DNA from: Thermoanaerobaculales bacterium
GTDB lineage: Bacteria > Acidobacteriota > Thermoanaerobaculia > Thermoanaerobaculales > Sulfomarinibacteraceae
Assembly (NCBI GenBank): GCA_021107705.1
Contig: JAIOSJ010000090.1
Location: 1-46,714 of the forward strand
Direction of reading: 5' to 3'
DNA length: 46,714 bases
Shown: positions 28,279-37,658 of the stretch, piece after piece
How the letters are laid out: every line of letters starts with the position of its first letter
How positions within the stretch are numbered: the first letter of the stretch is position 1
The notes under the pieces: model-generated
Seen by the model: the letters and a program-made list of their open reading frames with translations, nothing else
Told to the model about the DNA's origin: nothing
Databases searched by the model: none
Translations under genes and position numbers: made by a program

Positions 28279-29478
28279 TCAAGAAGTGCGGGCTGGGTCG
28301 GGGCGCCACCATGGGCCGATGCGAGCGCAGTACGTCTTCCATGCGGCATCCAGATCGGTGATGGCATCGCCTCCGAGCTTTTCGAGCAGGGCATCGCCGA
28401 GAACGAGGGCCGCTACGGCCTCAAGGATCGGCGGGGCGGCCCCGATTGCGGTGACGTCGGAGCGCTCCCACACGGTCTCGCCGGCCTCGCCGGTCGCCAG
28501 GTCGACCGAGGGCAGTCCTTTCCTGAGGGTGGCGATTGGTTTGAACCACGCCCGCACGACGATGTCCTGACCGTTAGTGACGCCTCCCTCCAGGCCGCCG
28601 GCATGATTGGTGGGGCGATCCAGGCCGTGCTCGCCGCGGATGAATGGGTCATGGGCCTTGGAACCGGTTCCTCTCGCGACTTCCAGTCCGGCGCCGAGAG
28701 AGACGGCCTTCACCGATGGGATCGAGGCCGTGGCCTGCATCAGTCGCCCGTCCAGTTTGCGGTCCCAGTGCACATAGGCGCCGAGACCTGGCGGCACACC
28801 TCGAATGACGAGGCCGACGACGCCTCCGAGGGTCTCTCCCTCTTCGCGAGCGGCCCGTACGCTCTCCACCAAGACATCTTCGTTGTCCGGATCCGGGGTC
28901 ACGAGCGGCGAATCGTGGCGTACCTTCTCAAGGTCGTGCCAGGTCGGCGGTCCTTCGAAGGCCGAGTGGGCCCCGATTGCGAGGACCGCCGAACGCATGC
29001 GAATGCCGTACCGATCCAGAAGTTGTTTGCAGACCGCTCCGGCTGCGACCCGGGCGGCGGTCTCTCGGGCAGAGGCTCTTTCGAGAACGTTTCGCTGGTC
29101 GGAGAGTTGGTCGGTGGCGACGCCTCCCGAATAGTCGGCGTGACCCGGACGAGGTCGCGTGACGGCTCGTTGCGCGGCCGCAGGCCCGTCCACCTCCCAC
29201 GGGTCCATCACTGTCTGCCAATTGACCCAATCTCGGTTGTTGACATGCATCACCAGAGGAGAACCGAGGGTGCGGCCATCCCGAAGTCCGCCGCTCACCT
29301 CGATTTCATCTTTCTCGATGCTTTGCCGACCACCTCTTCCGAAGCCGTGTTGTCTTCGTCGGAGCATGATGTTCAGGGCTTCTCGGTCAAGCGGGAGTCC
29401 TGCGGGCAAGCCCTCCAGAATCGCCGTCAGTCGAGGGCCGTGGCTTTCGCCGCCGGTGAGCAAGCGCAGACGTCTCAT
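28279..29478 (-). CDS. aroC: Chorismate synthase
   Basis: MRRLRLLTGGESHGPRLTAILEGLPAGLPLD; RRRQHGFGRGGRQSIEKDEIEVSGGLRDGRTLGSPLVMHVNNRDW; PRPGHADYSGG. Confidence 0.95.
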   Translation of the reverse strand: MRRLRLLTGGESHGPRLTAILEGLPAGLPLDREALNIMLRRRQHGFGRGGRQSIEKDEIEVSGGLRDGRTLGSPLVMHVNNRDWVNWQTVMDPWEVDGPAAAQRAVTRPRPGHADYSGGVATDQLSDQRNVLERASARETAARVAAGAVCKQLLDRYGIRMRSAVLAIGAHSAFEGPPTWHDLEKVRHDSPLVTPDPDNEDVLVESVRAAREEGETLGGVVGLVIRGVPPGLGAYVHWDRKLDGRLMQATASIPSVKAVSLGAGLEVARGTGSKAHDPFIRGEHGLDRPTNHAGGLEGGVTNGQDIVVRAWFKPIATLRKGLPSVDLATGEAGETVWERSDVTAIGAAPPILEAVAALVLGDALLEKLGGDAITDLDAAWKTYCARIGPWWRPDPARTS

Positions 29479-31280
29479 TGGGTGGGTATTTCCCATTTGG
29501 CGGAGACGCTCACCCAGCGTCCCGGCAACGGAACGCCGTGAAACTCGGTGAGTTCACGATCAAATGCGTTATTGCCTTCGAGTTCAATCCACATAGTAGG
29601 AAGGATACGTCGGCTGAGCCGAAGATCCAAGGCCGTCCACGATCCACCTTCGGAAGGGTCGCGGAAACGTAGCGCCCAACCGGCGCGCCAGGCGCCCCCC
29701 GAGTCGACCACACCGGTCCAGGCGGCTTCCAGGCGCGGATGCGCCAGAGCGTACCTCGAGTGCGTTGGATCGGTGGCAATGTCTGATTCCAGCCAGGTGA
29801 CGCCGATGCGCTGGTGACGGATTGGGCCAATTGCGGCAAGGTCATATCCGGCTTCGATGCCGGTGGTCGTGATTCGGCCGAGATTCTGAGCCCGCCAGAT
29901 CCCGTCGGCGTCGAGCACATAATCGATGATCGGGTCGGCCTGTCTCCTGAAGACGGTCAGATAGAAATCCGCCGCCTCAAGACCGACTTCGAGGGTTCGA
30001 CCGCGCTCCGGTTCCAGCCCTGGGTTCCCTTCCGTTGCGGGGGAACGGTAGTAAAGATCGGTGAAGGAGGGTGCTCTGAAACTCGAGCCCCAGGAGGCCC
30101 TCAGGGCCAGGGCGGGGCGGATCTTCCAGCGTCCTCCTATCGCGGCGGTCGAGACCGTGTCCCACGAGTCATGATGATCCACTCGGCCTTGAAGGGCGAA
30201 GGTGAGGGGGCCGTCGAGATATCCGGCTTCGGCAAACAGGGCCGTCCGGTCGCTGCGGTGGTCCCCAAGATTGGACGAGCGGATTTCGTCGTGAGAAGCT
30301 TCGATACCCGTGACCCAGGACCAGCCCTGATGTCGACCCCGCAGTTCCGCTTGGGCCAGGGCGCCATTGGTCACGTGGTGGTTGTGAAACCAGTCTGGGC
30401 GATGACGGTCAAGAATGAAGTCATCCTCGTGGCGAATCAATCGTAGGGCTGAGGTGAGTATCAGGTTCTTGCCGAGTGTGGTCTCACTGCTCAGCATGAG
30501 GAGCCGTCCTTCGGTGTGTTCACGCTCGTCCGGGAAGCGGGTCGAATAAAAGGCGTGGGCGCCGAATCGACGTCGCCCCGCCGAGGCCGTCAATTCGAGG
30601 CGGGATCTTTCTCCCGCCCAGGACCATCCAGCGGCGCCTTGGTTGACGTCGTGTTCGGTATTGTCGCGAAAGCCGGTGTGGACTTCACGTTCGGCAGAGG
30701 CCCACAGACCTTTCACGGATCCGGAAATTCCGCCCCCGGTGAGGTTGTTTTCCCCAACTCTGAGATATGCGGCGGCACGGGAGACGACCCGCGTCACAAT
30801 GTTGACGGCGCCGCCGAAGACATCTGGTCCGTGGACGGCGGAACCGGGTCCGTAAAGCACCTCGACTCTTTCGATTGCTTCGAGAGGGATAAAGAGGTCC
30901 AGGTTGTGGTGACCAGTCTGGGGGTTGTTCACCCGCACTCCGTTCACCATGACGACCGATTGTTCGAAGGTCGAGCCCCTCAGGTTGAGATCGCCTTGAA
31001 CTCCCCGTGCGCCGCGTCGCGTGAGACCGACTCCGGGCAGGGCGGCGAGCAGATCTTGCAGCGTCTGAACCGGCAGGCGGGCGATCTCATCCCGTTCGAT
31101 GATCACCTCGCGCCGCCCGATTTCACCGGGTTCGTCAGCGATCCGGCCGGCGATGACTTCGGTGGCGCCGCGAAATGTCGGCGGCCCTTGGTCATCGTCC
31201 GAAGAGATGGAGAAAGACGCCCCGAGGAGTTGGATTGTGACGACTGCCATACATCGGAAGACGAAACTCGATCTCTTCAT
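29475..31280 (-). CDS. TonB-dependent receptor (BtuB/FepA-like)
   Basis: Plug domain LPVQTLQDLLAALPGVGLTRRGARGVQGDLNLRGSTFEQSVVMVNGVRVNNPQTGHHNLDLFIPLEAIERVEVLYGPGSAVHGPDVFGGAVNIVTR. Confidence 0.92.
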   Translation of the reverse strand: MKRSSFVFRCMAVVTIQLLGASFSISSDDDQGPPTFRGATEVIAGRIADEPGEIGRREVIIERDEIARLPVQTLQDLLAALPGVGLTRRGARGVQGDLNLRGSTFEQSVVMVNGVRVNNPQTGHHNLDLFIPLEAIERVEVLYGPGSAVHGPDVFGGAVNIVTRVVSRAAAYLRVGENNLTGGGISGSVKGLWASAEREVHTGFRDNTEHDVNQGAAGWSWAGERSRLELTASAGRRRFGAHAFYSTRFPDEREHTEGRLLMLSSETTLGKNLILTSALRLIRHEDDFILDRHRPDWFHNHHVTNGALAQAELRGRHQGWSWVTGIEASHDEIRSSNLGDHRSDRTALFAEAGYLDGPLTFALQGRVDHHDSWDTVSTAAIGGRWKIRPALALRASWGSSFRAPSFTDLYYRSPATEGNPGLEPERGRTLEVGLEAADFYLTVFRRQADPIIDYVLDADGIWRAQNLGRITTTGIEAGYDLAAIGPIRHQRIGVTWLESDIATDPTHSRYALAHPRLEAAWTGVVDSGGAWRAGWALRFRDPSEGGSWTALDLRLSRRILPTMWIELEGNNAFDRELTEFHGVPLPGRWVSVSAKWEIPTQ

Positions 31281-31349
31281 GGGCCGGGATCATAACGTAA
31301 AACCAGCTCGGCGGAGCCGGAACGTTTTTCCTGAATTCACCTTTCTGAT

Positions 31350-31382
31350 AATTCAACACAGAGGACACAGAGAAACATAGAG
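31350..31382. repeat. ACACAGAGG-type interspersed repeat (solo arm)
   Basis: AATTCAACACAGAGGACACAGAGAAACATAGAG, related to arms at 37357-37390 and 37540-37573. Confidence 0.6.
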
Positions 31383-31482
31383 TGACCCTTTGGTGCGTTA
31401 ATTTCTTCCGAATTTCGCCCATCCTTCTGCGTTTCCCCTTCAATACCGACGACTCCGTGCGTTGTCTTGGTATCCTGCAGCA

Positions 31483-33162
31483 ATGAAGAAATATGATTTT
31501 GTTCGGAGAACGGCAATTACGGCAGGGCTGGTGGCGGGTCTGTGGCTCTCACCGCTCACGGCAGGGGAGAGAATTCGCCTCACCGTGCTCCATACGTCGG
31601 ATATTCACGGTCAGGTCTTGCCCTTTGACGATGCGCGTGATCGACCGGCGCCGGGTTCTCTCGCCCGGGTCTCGGCTGCGGTGGACGCCATTCGCGGGTC
31701 GACGGATCACTCAGTGCTGTTGATCGACTCGGGCGATAGCCTTCAGGGAACCTTGTTGGAGGAATTCACCAATGTGCGCCGGAAGGAACCGAGCCCGACA
31801 ATCGAAGCCATGAACCATCTGGGCTACGCGGCAATGGCGGTCGGAAACCACGAGTTCAATTTCGGTCTTGAAGTGTTGCGTCGAGCCGAAGCCGAGGCCG
31901 ACTTTCCGTTTCTCGCCGCCAATGCGGTTGACACCGCCACTGAGAACCCGGCATTTCAACCTTTCCTCATCCAGAAAATTGACGGCCTGACTGTCGGGAT
32001 TCTGGGTCTGGTGACGTCGAATATTCCCGGGTGGGAGACGCCTGAGCACTACCGGGGCATGCACTTCGAACCGATGGACGAATCGGCGCGCCATTGGGTG
32101 CGATACCTCAGGGAGGAGAAGTCCTGCGATGTGGTGATCGTGCTGGCCCACACCGGCTTTGAAGTTGATCCGGAGACAGGCGAAAGCAATGGGACGGAAT
32201 ACGAGAATTTCGGGAACCGCCTGGTGGCGGTGCCGGGAATTGATCTCCTTTTGACCGGACATGCGCATCAAGACATTTCGCCTACCGATATGAATGGGGT
32301 CATCATAAGCCAGCCTTCCTCTCGCGGCCGGCGTCTGACTCGGATTGATCTCGAATTCGAGGGCAGCGGCGAGGCATGGAAGATGGTTCACTGGGAGGGC
32401 CGGAATCTGGATCTTTCCTGGACTAAGATCGACGAAGATCTCGTTGCCGCCTTCGACGAGAAGCGAAAGACAATCTTGGTAGAGATGGACACGCCACTGA
32501 CGGTGGTGGACCGGGCGGTCAGTGTGCGGGGATGCCGGGTGAGGGACTGCGCCGCCAACGATCTCATCCACCAGGTTCAGCTGGCCGTGTCCGGCGCCGA
32601 TCTTTCCTTGGCCAGTCTGTTGACCAACTCGACGCCGGATCTGGCGCCCGGGCCGGTGACCCAACGCTGGGTTCGTTCTCTCTACACCTATCCGAACACC
32701 TTGAGGGTTTTGAAGTTGACCGGGGCCCAGGTCAAGGACGTTCTCGAGCATGCCGCACGGTATTATGTTGGGCTGGAGTGCTCGGGCTCGGCCGGCTGTG
32801 AAATTCTCACAAACCCCGATGTTCGCCACTACAACGTGGATACGATCCAGGGTCTCACCTACCGGATCGACCCGAACGGAAGGGAAGGGGCAAAGGTCTT
32901 CGGTCTGAGTCGCCACGGCATGCCTCTCGATCTTCATGCCGATTTCACATTGGTCTGCAACAATTATCGTGCTGTCGGGGGCGGTTCTTTTCCACATCTC
33001 GCCGAGGCCGACATCGTATGGCAGTCCTCGAAAGAAGTGGCGGAGCTGGTGATCGAATACCTCGAAAAGATGGAAGTCTGGCAGCCGTCGGCCGATGAAA
33101 ACTGGAATATTTCGCCTCGGATTCTGGGCGAAAAGAGAGCCGGTCGCAACGCTGGGCCTTGA
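31483..33162 (+). CDS. 5'-nucleotidase/UshA-like metallophosphoesterase
   Basis: RLTVLHTSDIHGQVLPFD, IDSGDSLQGTL, AVGNHEFNFG, LTGHAHQ; C-terminal 5_nucleotid_C-like domain. Start at ATG 31483. Confidence 0.92.
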   Translation: MKKYDFVRRTAITAGLVAGLWLSPLTAGERIRLTVLHTSDIHGQVLPFDDARDRPAPGSLARVSAAVDAIRGSTDHSVLLIDSGDSLQGTLLEEFTNVRRKEPSPTIEAMNHLGYAAMAVGNHEFNFGLEVLRRAEAEADFPFLAANAVDTATENPAFQPFLIQKIDGLTVGILGLVTSNIPGWETPEHYRGMHFEPMDESARHWVRYLREEKSCDVVIVLAHTGFEVDPETGESNGTEYENFGNRLVAVPGIDLLLTGHAHQDISPTDMNGVIISQPSSRGRRLTRIDLEFEGSGEAWKMVHWEGRNLDLSWTKIDEDLVAAFDEKRKTILVEMDTPLTVVDRAVSVRGCRVRDCAANDLIHQVQLAVSGADLSLASLLTNSTPDLAPGPVTQRWVRSLYTYPNTLRVLKLTGAQVKDVLEHAARYYVGLECSGSAGCEILTNPDVRHYNVDTIQGLTYRIDPNGREGAKVFGLSRHGMPLDLHADFTLVCNNYRAVGGGSFPHLAEADIVWQSSKEVAELVIEYLEKMEVWQPSADENWNISPRILGEKRAGRNAGP

Positions 33163-33309
33163 CCCTGGCCTTTTACTGATTTTTTTTGGGAAATTGGTTG
33201 AAAGAGTTCCGGTGAATGAGTACATTGACGCAGTGAAATCCACTTGTTTTTTGGTTGAATGAGGATCGAACGTGATTTTATTCACTTATTTGAGGAAGGA
33301 GAGAGGAAA

Positions 33310-34038
33310 ATGCGAAAGTTTTATGTAGGAATTGGCCTCCTGGCCGCATTGGCTCTGCTTGCAGCGCCGCAGGCCGCGTGGGCCCAGAGCAGTCAGTCCA
33401 CCGGTCAGGTCATCGGCTCGGTGAATGACGCCGGCGGGGGGGTTCTCCCCGGTGTCATGGTCGAAGCGAAGAATGCCGACACGGGTTTCCGCCGCACGGC
33501 GATCACCGATGGCGCGGGTTTCTTCCGCCTTGACCTGTTGCCCTCGGGCGTCTACGACGTCAGGGCCGAGTTGGCGGGCTTCAAGACCGAGATTCAAAAG
33601 GGCGTGACCGTGTCCCTTGGTTCTTCGGTGCGCATCGATTACCTCATGGCGGCCTCCACGATCGAAGAGGAAATCGTCGTCACGGCTCAAGCGCCGATCA
33701 TCGAGACCACCAATCCCTCCGTTGCCGCGAGTGTCGGCGAGGAATCGATTCAGAATCTGCCCCTGCAGGGTCGGGATTTCAAAGATTTCGCCATCTTGGT
33801 ACCAGGTACTGTAGGTGCTGACGATTCGCAGCAGAGCAGCCGCGGTGGCCTTCACATAGGTGCGCGTGCGATCCAGAACTCGTTCAACATTGACGGTTCC
33901 AACAGCCAGAGTTCATTCTTCGGCGAAGAGCGTGGCGGCACCCGCCCGCCCTTCACCTTCTCCCAGGCCGCGATCAAAGAGTCCCAGGTCGTGAAGTCGG
34001 ATACAACCTTCAGTTCAACTCCTCCGGTGGTGTGCTGA
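33310..34038 (+). CDS. TonB-dependent receptor with CarboxypepD_reg domain, N-terminal part (frameshifted)
   Basis: Signal peptide MRKFYVGIGLLAALALLAAPQAAWAQ; STGQVIGSVNDAGGGVLPGVMVEAKNADTGFRRTAITDGAGFF; EEIVVTAQAPIIETTNPSVAASV; frame lost after VVKS. Confidence 0.9.
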   Translation: MRKFYVGIGLLAALALLAAPQAAWAQSSQSTGQVIGSVNDAGGGVLPGVMVEAKNADTGFRRTAITDGAGFFRLDLLPSGVYDVRAELAGFKTEIQKGVTVSLGSSVRIDYLMAASTIEEEIVVTAQAPIIETTNPSVAASVGEESIQNLPLQGRDFKDFAILVPGTVGADDSQQSSRGGLHIGARAIQNSFNIDGSNSQSSFFGEERGGTRPPFTFSQAAIKESQVVKSDTTFSSTPPVVC

Positions 34039-36161
34039 ACGCGATCACGATGTCGGGCACCAACGATCTCAAGGGTCAGGTCTTCGGCTACTACACCGAC
34101 GACGGTATGAGGACGGAAGACGGTAGGGGCTTTGACGCAAATACATTTGAACAGCTGCAATACGGTTTTGCCGTGGGTGGACCGATCGTAAGCGACAAGG
34201 TCCACTTCTTCGTGTCGTACGACGGCCAGCGTTACACCACCCCCTATGAAGCCGTTTTCCGGGACTTTCCGGTTGAGCGGACGGCTGAATGGGAAGCGAT
34301 CACCGGGCTGGACTACGACTACGAAACCGGCCAAATCGACCAGACCAACGACGCCGATGTCATGATGTTCAAATTGGACTGGCAGCTGTCGGACAACCAC
34401 CTTCTGACCCTGCGCGACAATCTCTCCACTCAAGAGGGTGAGAACCTGACCTCGTCGTACTCCAATACCGGACGGTCCAGCAACGGCCTCGAGGAGAACA
34501 ACTTCAACTCCTTCGTTGCGTCGTTGAACTCGGTTCTCTCCGAAAACGCCTTCAATGAGTTGATTCTCCAGTTCTCGGCCGAAGAGCGGCCGCGTTCCGC
34601 CAACAACATGACCCTCCCGGAAACCAGCATCTACAGCTATCGGGCGAACTGGGGTCAGAACGCCTACCTGCCGAACTCTCTCGACGAGGACCGTTTTCAG
34701 ATCATCGACAACTTCACCTACTACATGGGGGCCCACACCCTCAAGGCCGGAATCAACTTTGACATGGTGAGTTTCAAGAATGTGTTCTACCGTTATTATG
34801 CGGGCCAGTACTCCTATTCGAGTTGGGACGACTTCTTCAACGATGAGCCCTACTACTACCGGCAGAGTTTTTCGGACTATGACGGTGAGATCAACTTTGA
34901 CGTCGATTACTATGCCCTTTATCTGCAAGATGACTGGCGTGTGAATCCGAACCTGACCTTGACCTACGGTCTGCGTTACGACCTCCAGGACAATCCGACC
35001 CCGGACGTTGCCAATCCGCTTTACCCGGACACCGCAAAGATCAATAACGATACCGACAACTTCGCACCGCGCGTCGGTTTTGCGTGGGACGTCAACGGCG
35101 ACGGCAAGTCGGTGGTGCGTGGTGGAATCGGAATGTTCTACGACACCACCCCCACACTGACGCTTTCCAATGCCATGAACGACAACGGACTGCGGACCGT
35201 TACAATCCGCGAATATTGCAATTGGGGTGATTGCCCGGCCTATGGGGATGCTCCCTGGGGTTCGATTGGCGACCTCGAAGGGGGCGGCACACCGAGCATC
35301 AAGGTCATGGATCCCGACTTCGAAAATGCCGAGACCTGGCGTATGTCCCTCGGGTACGAGCGTGAGATCCTGGCCGACTTCTCCATGGGTTTTGATCTCA
35401 TCTATTCGGAGAGCCAGAAACTCGAGCGTTCGCAGAATCAGAACATCGCCCCCAACGGAGGCACCACGCCTGACGGTCTTCCGACCTATGACACCGGTGT
35501 GAACCACCCCGATTTCGACGAAATCAACCAGTACACGTCGGACGTGGACGCGGACTACAAAGCGATCGTGCTCAAGGCCCGCAAGCGTTACTCGAACGGT
35601 TGGATGCTGGATGGCTCCTACACCTGGTCCGAGGCCCGTGACAGCAACTCCAACGAGCGCTCCACGACCTCCTACCCGATGGATCAATACAACCTCTCAT
35701 CCTCGTGGGGTCCCTCGAACTTCGACACAACCCACAAATTTGTGGTGTCGGGCAGTTACCAGCTCCCCTGGGACTTCGTGGTCTCCGGGATCATTTACGT
35801 CCGTTCGGGCTTCCCATATTCCGCCATGGACGGTCGGGACACCAACACCGACGGTGAAAGCGGGAACGAATTCGCCCTGATCGAGGGTGATGACGGTTCG
35901 GTCTTCCGCTATGGTCGGAACACTTTCAACCAGCCCTACTACCGAAAAATGGACCTTCGCCTGTCCAAGATCTTCAACTTCGGCAGCGATTATTCACTCG
36001 AACTCATGCTTGACTTCTTCAACGTGACCAACGAAGACAATTGGTGGACCACCAATAACTCTCTCGTGAATCGTTACGGGGAAATCGAAGATGATTTCGG
36101 TGAACTCAATAGGGTCGGCGACCCGCGCGCTTATCAGTTCGGTGTGCGGTTCCGCTTCTGA
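34032..36161 (+). CDS. TonB-dependent receptor, C-terminal beta-barrel part (frameshifted continuation)
   Basis: Continues as GYNLQFNSSGGVLNAITMSGTNDLKGQVFGYY in the next frame; ends in barrel-type ...FGVRFRF*. Confidence 0.9.
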   Translation: MLNAITMSGTNDLKGQVFGYYTDDGMRTEDGRGFDANTFEQLQYGFAVGGPIVSDKVHFFVSYDGQRYTTPYEAVFRDFPVERTAEWEAITGLDYDYETGQIDQTNDADVMMFKLDWQLSDNHLLTLRDNLSTQEGENLTSSYSNTGRSSNGLEENNFNSFVASLNSVLSENAFNELILQFSAEERPRSANNMTLPETSIYSYRANWGQNAYLPNSLDEDRFQIIDNFTYYMGAHTLKAGINFDMVSFKNVFYRYYAGQYSYSSWDDFFNDEPYYYRQSFSDYDGEINFDVDYYALYLQDDWRVNPNLTLTYGLRYDLQDNPTPDVANPLYPDTAKINNDTDNFAPRVGFAWDVNGDGKSVVRGGIGMFYDTTPTLTLSNAMNDNGLRTVTIREYCNWGDCPAYGDAPWGSIGDLEGGGTPSIKVMDPDFENAETWRMSLGYEREILADFSMGFDLIYSESQKLERSQNQNIAPNGGTTPDGLPTYDTGVNHPDFDEINQYTSDVDADYKAIVLKARKRYSNGWMLDGSYTWSEARDSNSNERSTTSYPMDQYNLSSSWGPSNFDTTHKFVVSGSYQLPWDFVVSGIIYVRSGFPYSAMDGRDTNTDGESGNEFALIEGDDGSVFRYGRNTFNQPYYRKMDLRLSKIFNFGSDYSLELMLDFFNVTNEDNWWTTNNSLVNRYGEIEDDFGELNRVGDPRAYQFGVRFRF

Positions 36162-36180
36162 GAACATCTTGACCTGAATC

Positions 36181-36209
36181 AAAGCGGGGCCTTCGGGCCC
36201 CGCTTTTTT
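36181..36209 (+). terminator. Rho-independent terminator with UUCG tetraloop
   Basis: AAAGCGGGGCC-TTCG-GGCCCCGCTTTTTTTT. Confidence 0.9.
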
Positions 36210-36220
36210 TTCGGAAGGCC

Positions 36221-37282
36221 TTAGCCCGTGGAGATTTCCCTCAGGACCCGCTTCATCTCTTCGGCCGATACGCGCTGATCCAGAACGACGCCGTCGTCGG
36301 ACGGCAGCACCCAGCCGACGCCGCCATCGTCTCTCTTCTTGTCCCGCCTGAGGTTCTCCAGGAGGCGCTCGGGGTCGAGGTCGTCGATGGGTGGGAGGCT
36401 TCCAAGCCCATTGACGGCTCCTTCGAGCCGATCGGCAGCGTCGTCACTCATGATTCCTCTCAGGCGGGCGAGGCGGCCGGCGGCCACGAGGCCCCAGGCG
36501 ACCGCTTCGCCGTGCAGAAAACGCCGATAGTCGGTGACTGCCTCCAGGGCGTGGCCCAGGGTGTGGCCCAGGTTGAGGGCCTTTCGGGGACCGGACTCCC
36601 GCTCGTCCTCTTCGACGATGCGGGCCTTGACCCGGATCGTGCGCATGACCAACTCCTCCCATAGAGGGTTGGAGATCGGTCTCTCCGGATCCACGAGGCC
36701 CAGAAGGTCCCGGTCGCCGATCCATGCGCTCTTGATCACCTCGGCCAGCCCGGCTCGCAGTTCCCGGCCGGGCAGAGTCGTCAGGGTTTGGATATCAGCC
36801 AGGACCAGCGAGGGTTGCCAGAAGGTCCCAAGCAGGTTCTTTCCCTGATCCAGGTTGACGCCGGTCTTGCCGCCGACCGAAGCGTCGACCATCGCCAACA
36901 GGGTCGTCGGCGCCGCAATCCAGCGAAGACCCCGCATGGTGATTGACGCGGCAAATCCGGCGGTGTCGGTGACGACGCCCCCGCCGACGGCCAGGATGCA
37001 ATCCGAGCGGTGAAGTCCCTGTCTCAACCATCCAGTACAGAGGCCCTCGACCTGCGGCCAGACCTTGTACTCTTCGCCGTCCGGGAGTTCGAAGTAGTCT
37101 TCGGGCTCGAGTGCCGTGGCGAGGTCCCGGCCGTAGAGCGGTCCGACCGTGGTGTTGCTCACAACTGCTTTGGGCGGAGGAAGCTCGGCATCGGCAATCA
37201 GCCGAGGAAGCGTAGTCAGCAAACCACGCCCGACCACGATGTGACTGGAACCGTTGCCGGTGGATATCGTCAATCTTTCCAT
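36221..37282 (-). CDS. aroB: 3-dehydroquinate synthase
   Basis: DCILAVGGGVVTDTAGFAASITMRGLRWIAAPTTLLAMVDASVGGKTGVNLDQGKNLLGTFWQP; LNLGHTLGHALEAV; RDKKRDDGGVGWVLP. Confidence 0.95.
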   Translation of the reverse strand: MERLTISTGNGSSHIVVGRGLLTTLPRLIADAELPPPKAVVSNTTVGPLYGRDLATALEPEDYFELPDGEEYKVWPQVEGLCTGWLRQGLHRSDCILAVGGGVVTDTAGFAASITMRGLRWIAAPTTLLAMVDASVGGKTGVNLDQGKNLLGTFWQPSLVLADIQTLTTLPGRELRAGLAEVIKSAWIGDRDLLGLVDPERPISNPLWEELVMRTIRVKARIVEEDERESGPRKALNLGHTLGHALEAVTDYRRFLHGEAVAWGLVAAGRLARLRGIMSDDAADRLEGAVNGLGSLPPIDDLDPERLLENLRRDKKRDDGGVGWVLPSDDGVVLDQRVSAEEMKRVLREISTG

Positions 37283-37356
37283 AAAGTGATGGTACTCCCC
37301 TTTCGGTTCGAGTTGGAGGAGTCGAGGATAATTGAGCCGTGGAAGAAGACAAATAA

Positions 37357-37573
37357 CACAGAGGCACAGAGGACACAGAGGGGCACAGAGAAGGTCCTTC
37401 GTTGGGACGTACCCGACCGCACGCAGGGCGTGCTACTGCGACCAATCCCTTCGCCCTGAATCCGGGCGCTTGCGATCGGTTCGGCCGGAATTCTCTCCGA
37501 TAGGCACGCAAAGCGTGCCGTCAAGCCACGAAGTCGCCACTCTGTGTCCCTCTGTGTTCTCTGTGACTCTGTG
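37357..37573. repeat. Element bounded by 34-nt near-perfect inverted repeats (ACACAGAGG family)
   Basis: Left arm CACAGAGGCACAGAGGACACAGAGGGGCACAGAG (37357-37390); right arm 37540-37573 is its reverse complement at about 31/34 positions; internal hairpins at 37419-37433 and 37503-37519. Confidence 0.75.
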
Positions 37574-37658
37574 GTGAATTCGAAAATCGCCCCACCGGGC
37601 CAGAACCTCACGAAAATTCATTCCGTGTCGCCCCGGTCTGCGGTACGATGATCAACCC

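Noticed and set aside
31281-31482. Possible cobalamin riboswitch upstream of the BtuB-like receptor
   Set aside because: No B12-box-like sequence seen; the interval holds the ACACAGAGG repeat instead.
31711-33285. 524-aa minus-strand ORF
   Set aside because: Antisense to the 5'-nucleotidase gene, which has clear metallophosphoesterase motifs.
33852-35687. 611-aa minus-strand ORF
   Set aside because: Antisense to the TonB receptor barrel; low-complexity V/G/R-rich translation with no domain.
37270-37611. ORFs encoding TEAQRTQRGTE / TESQRTQRDTE peptides
   Set aside because: Translations of the ACACAGAGG repeat, not proteins.
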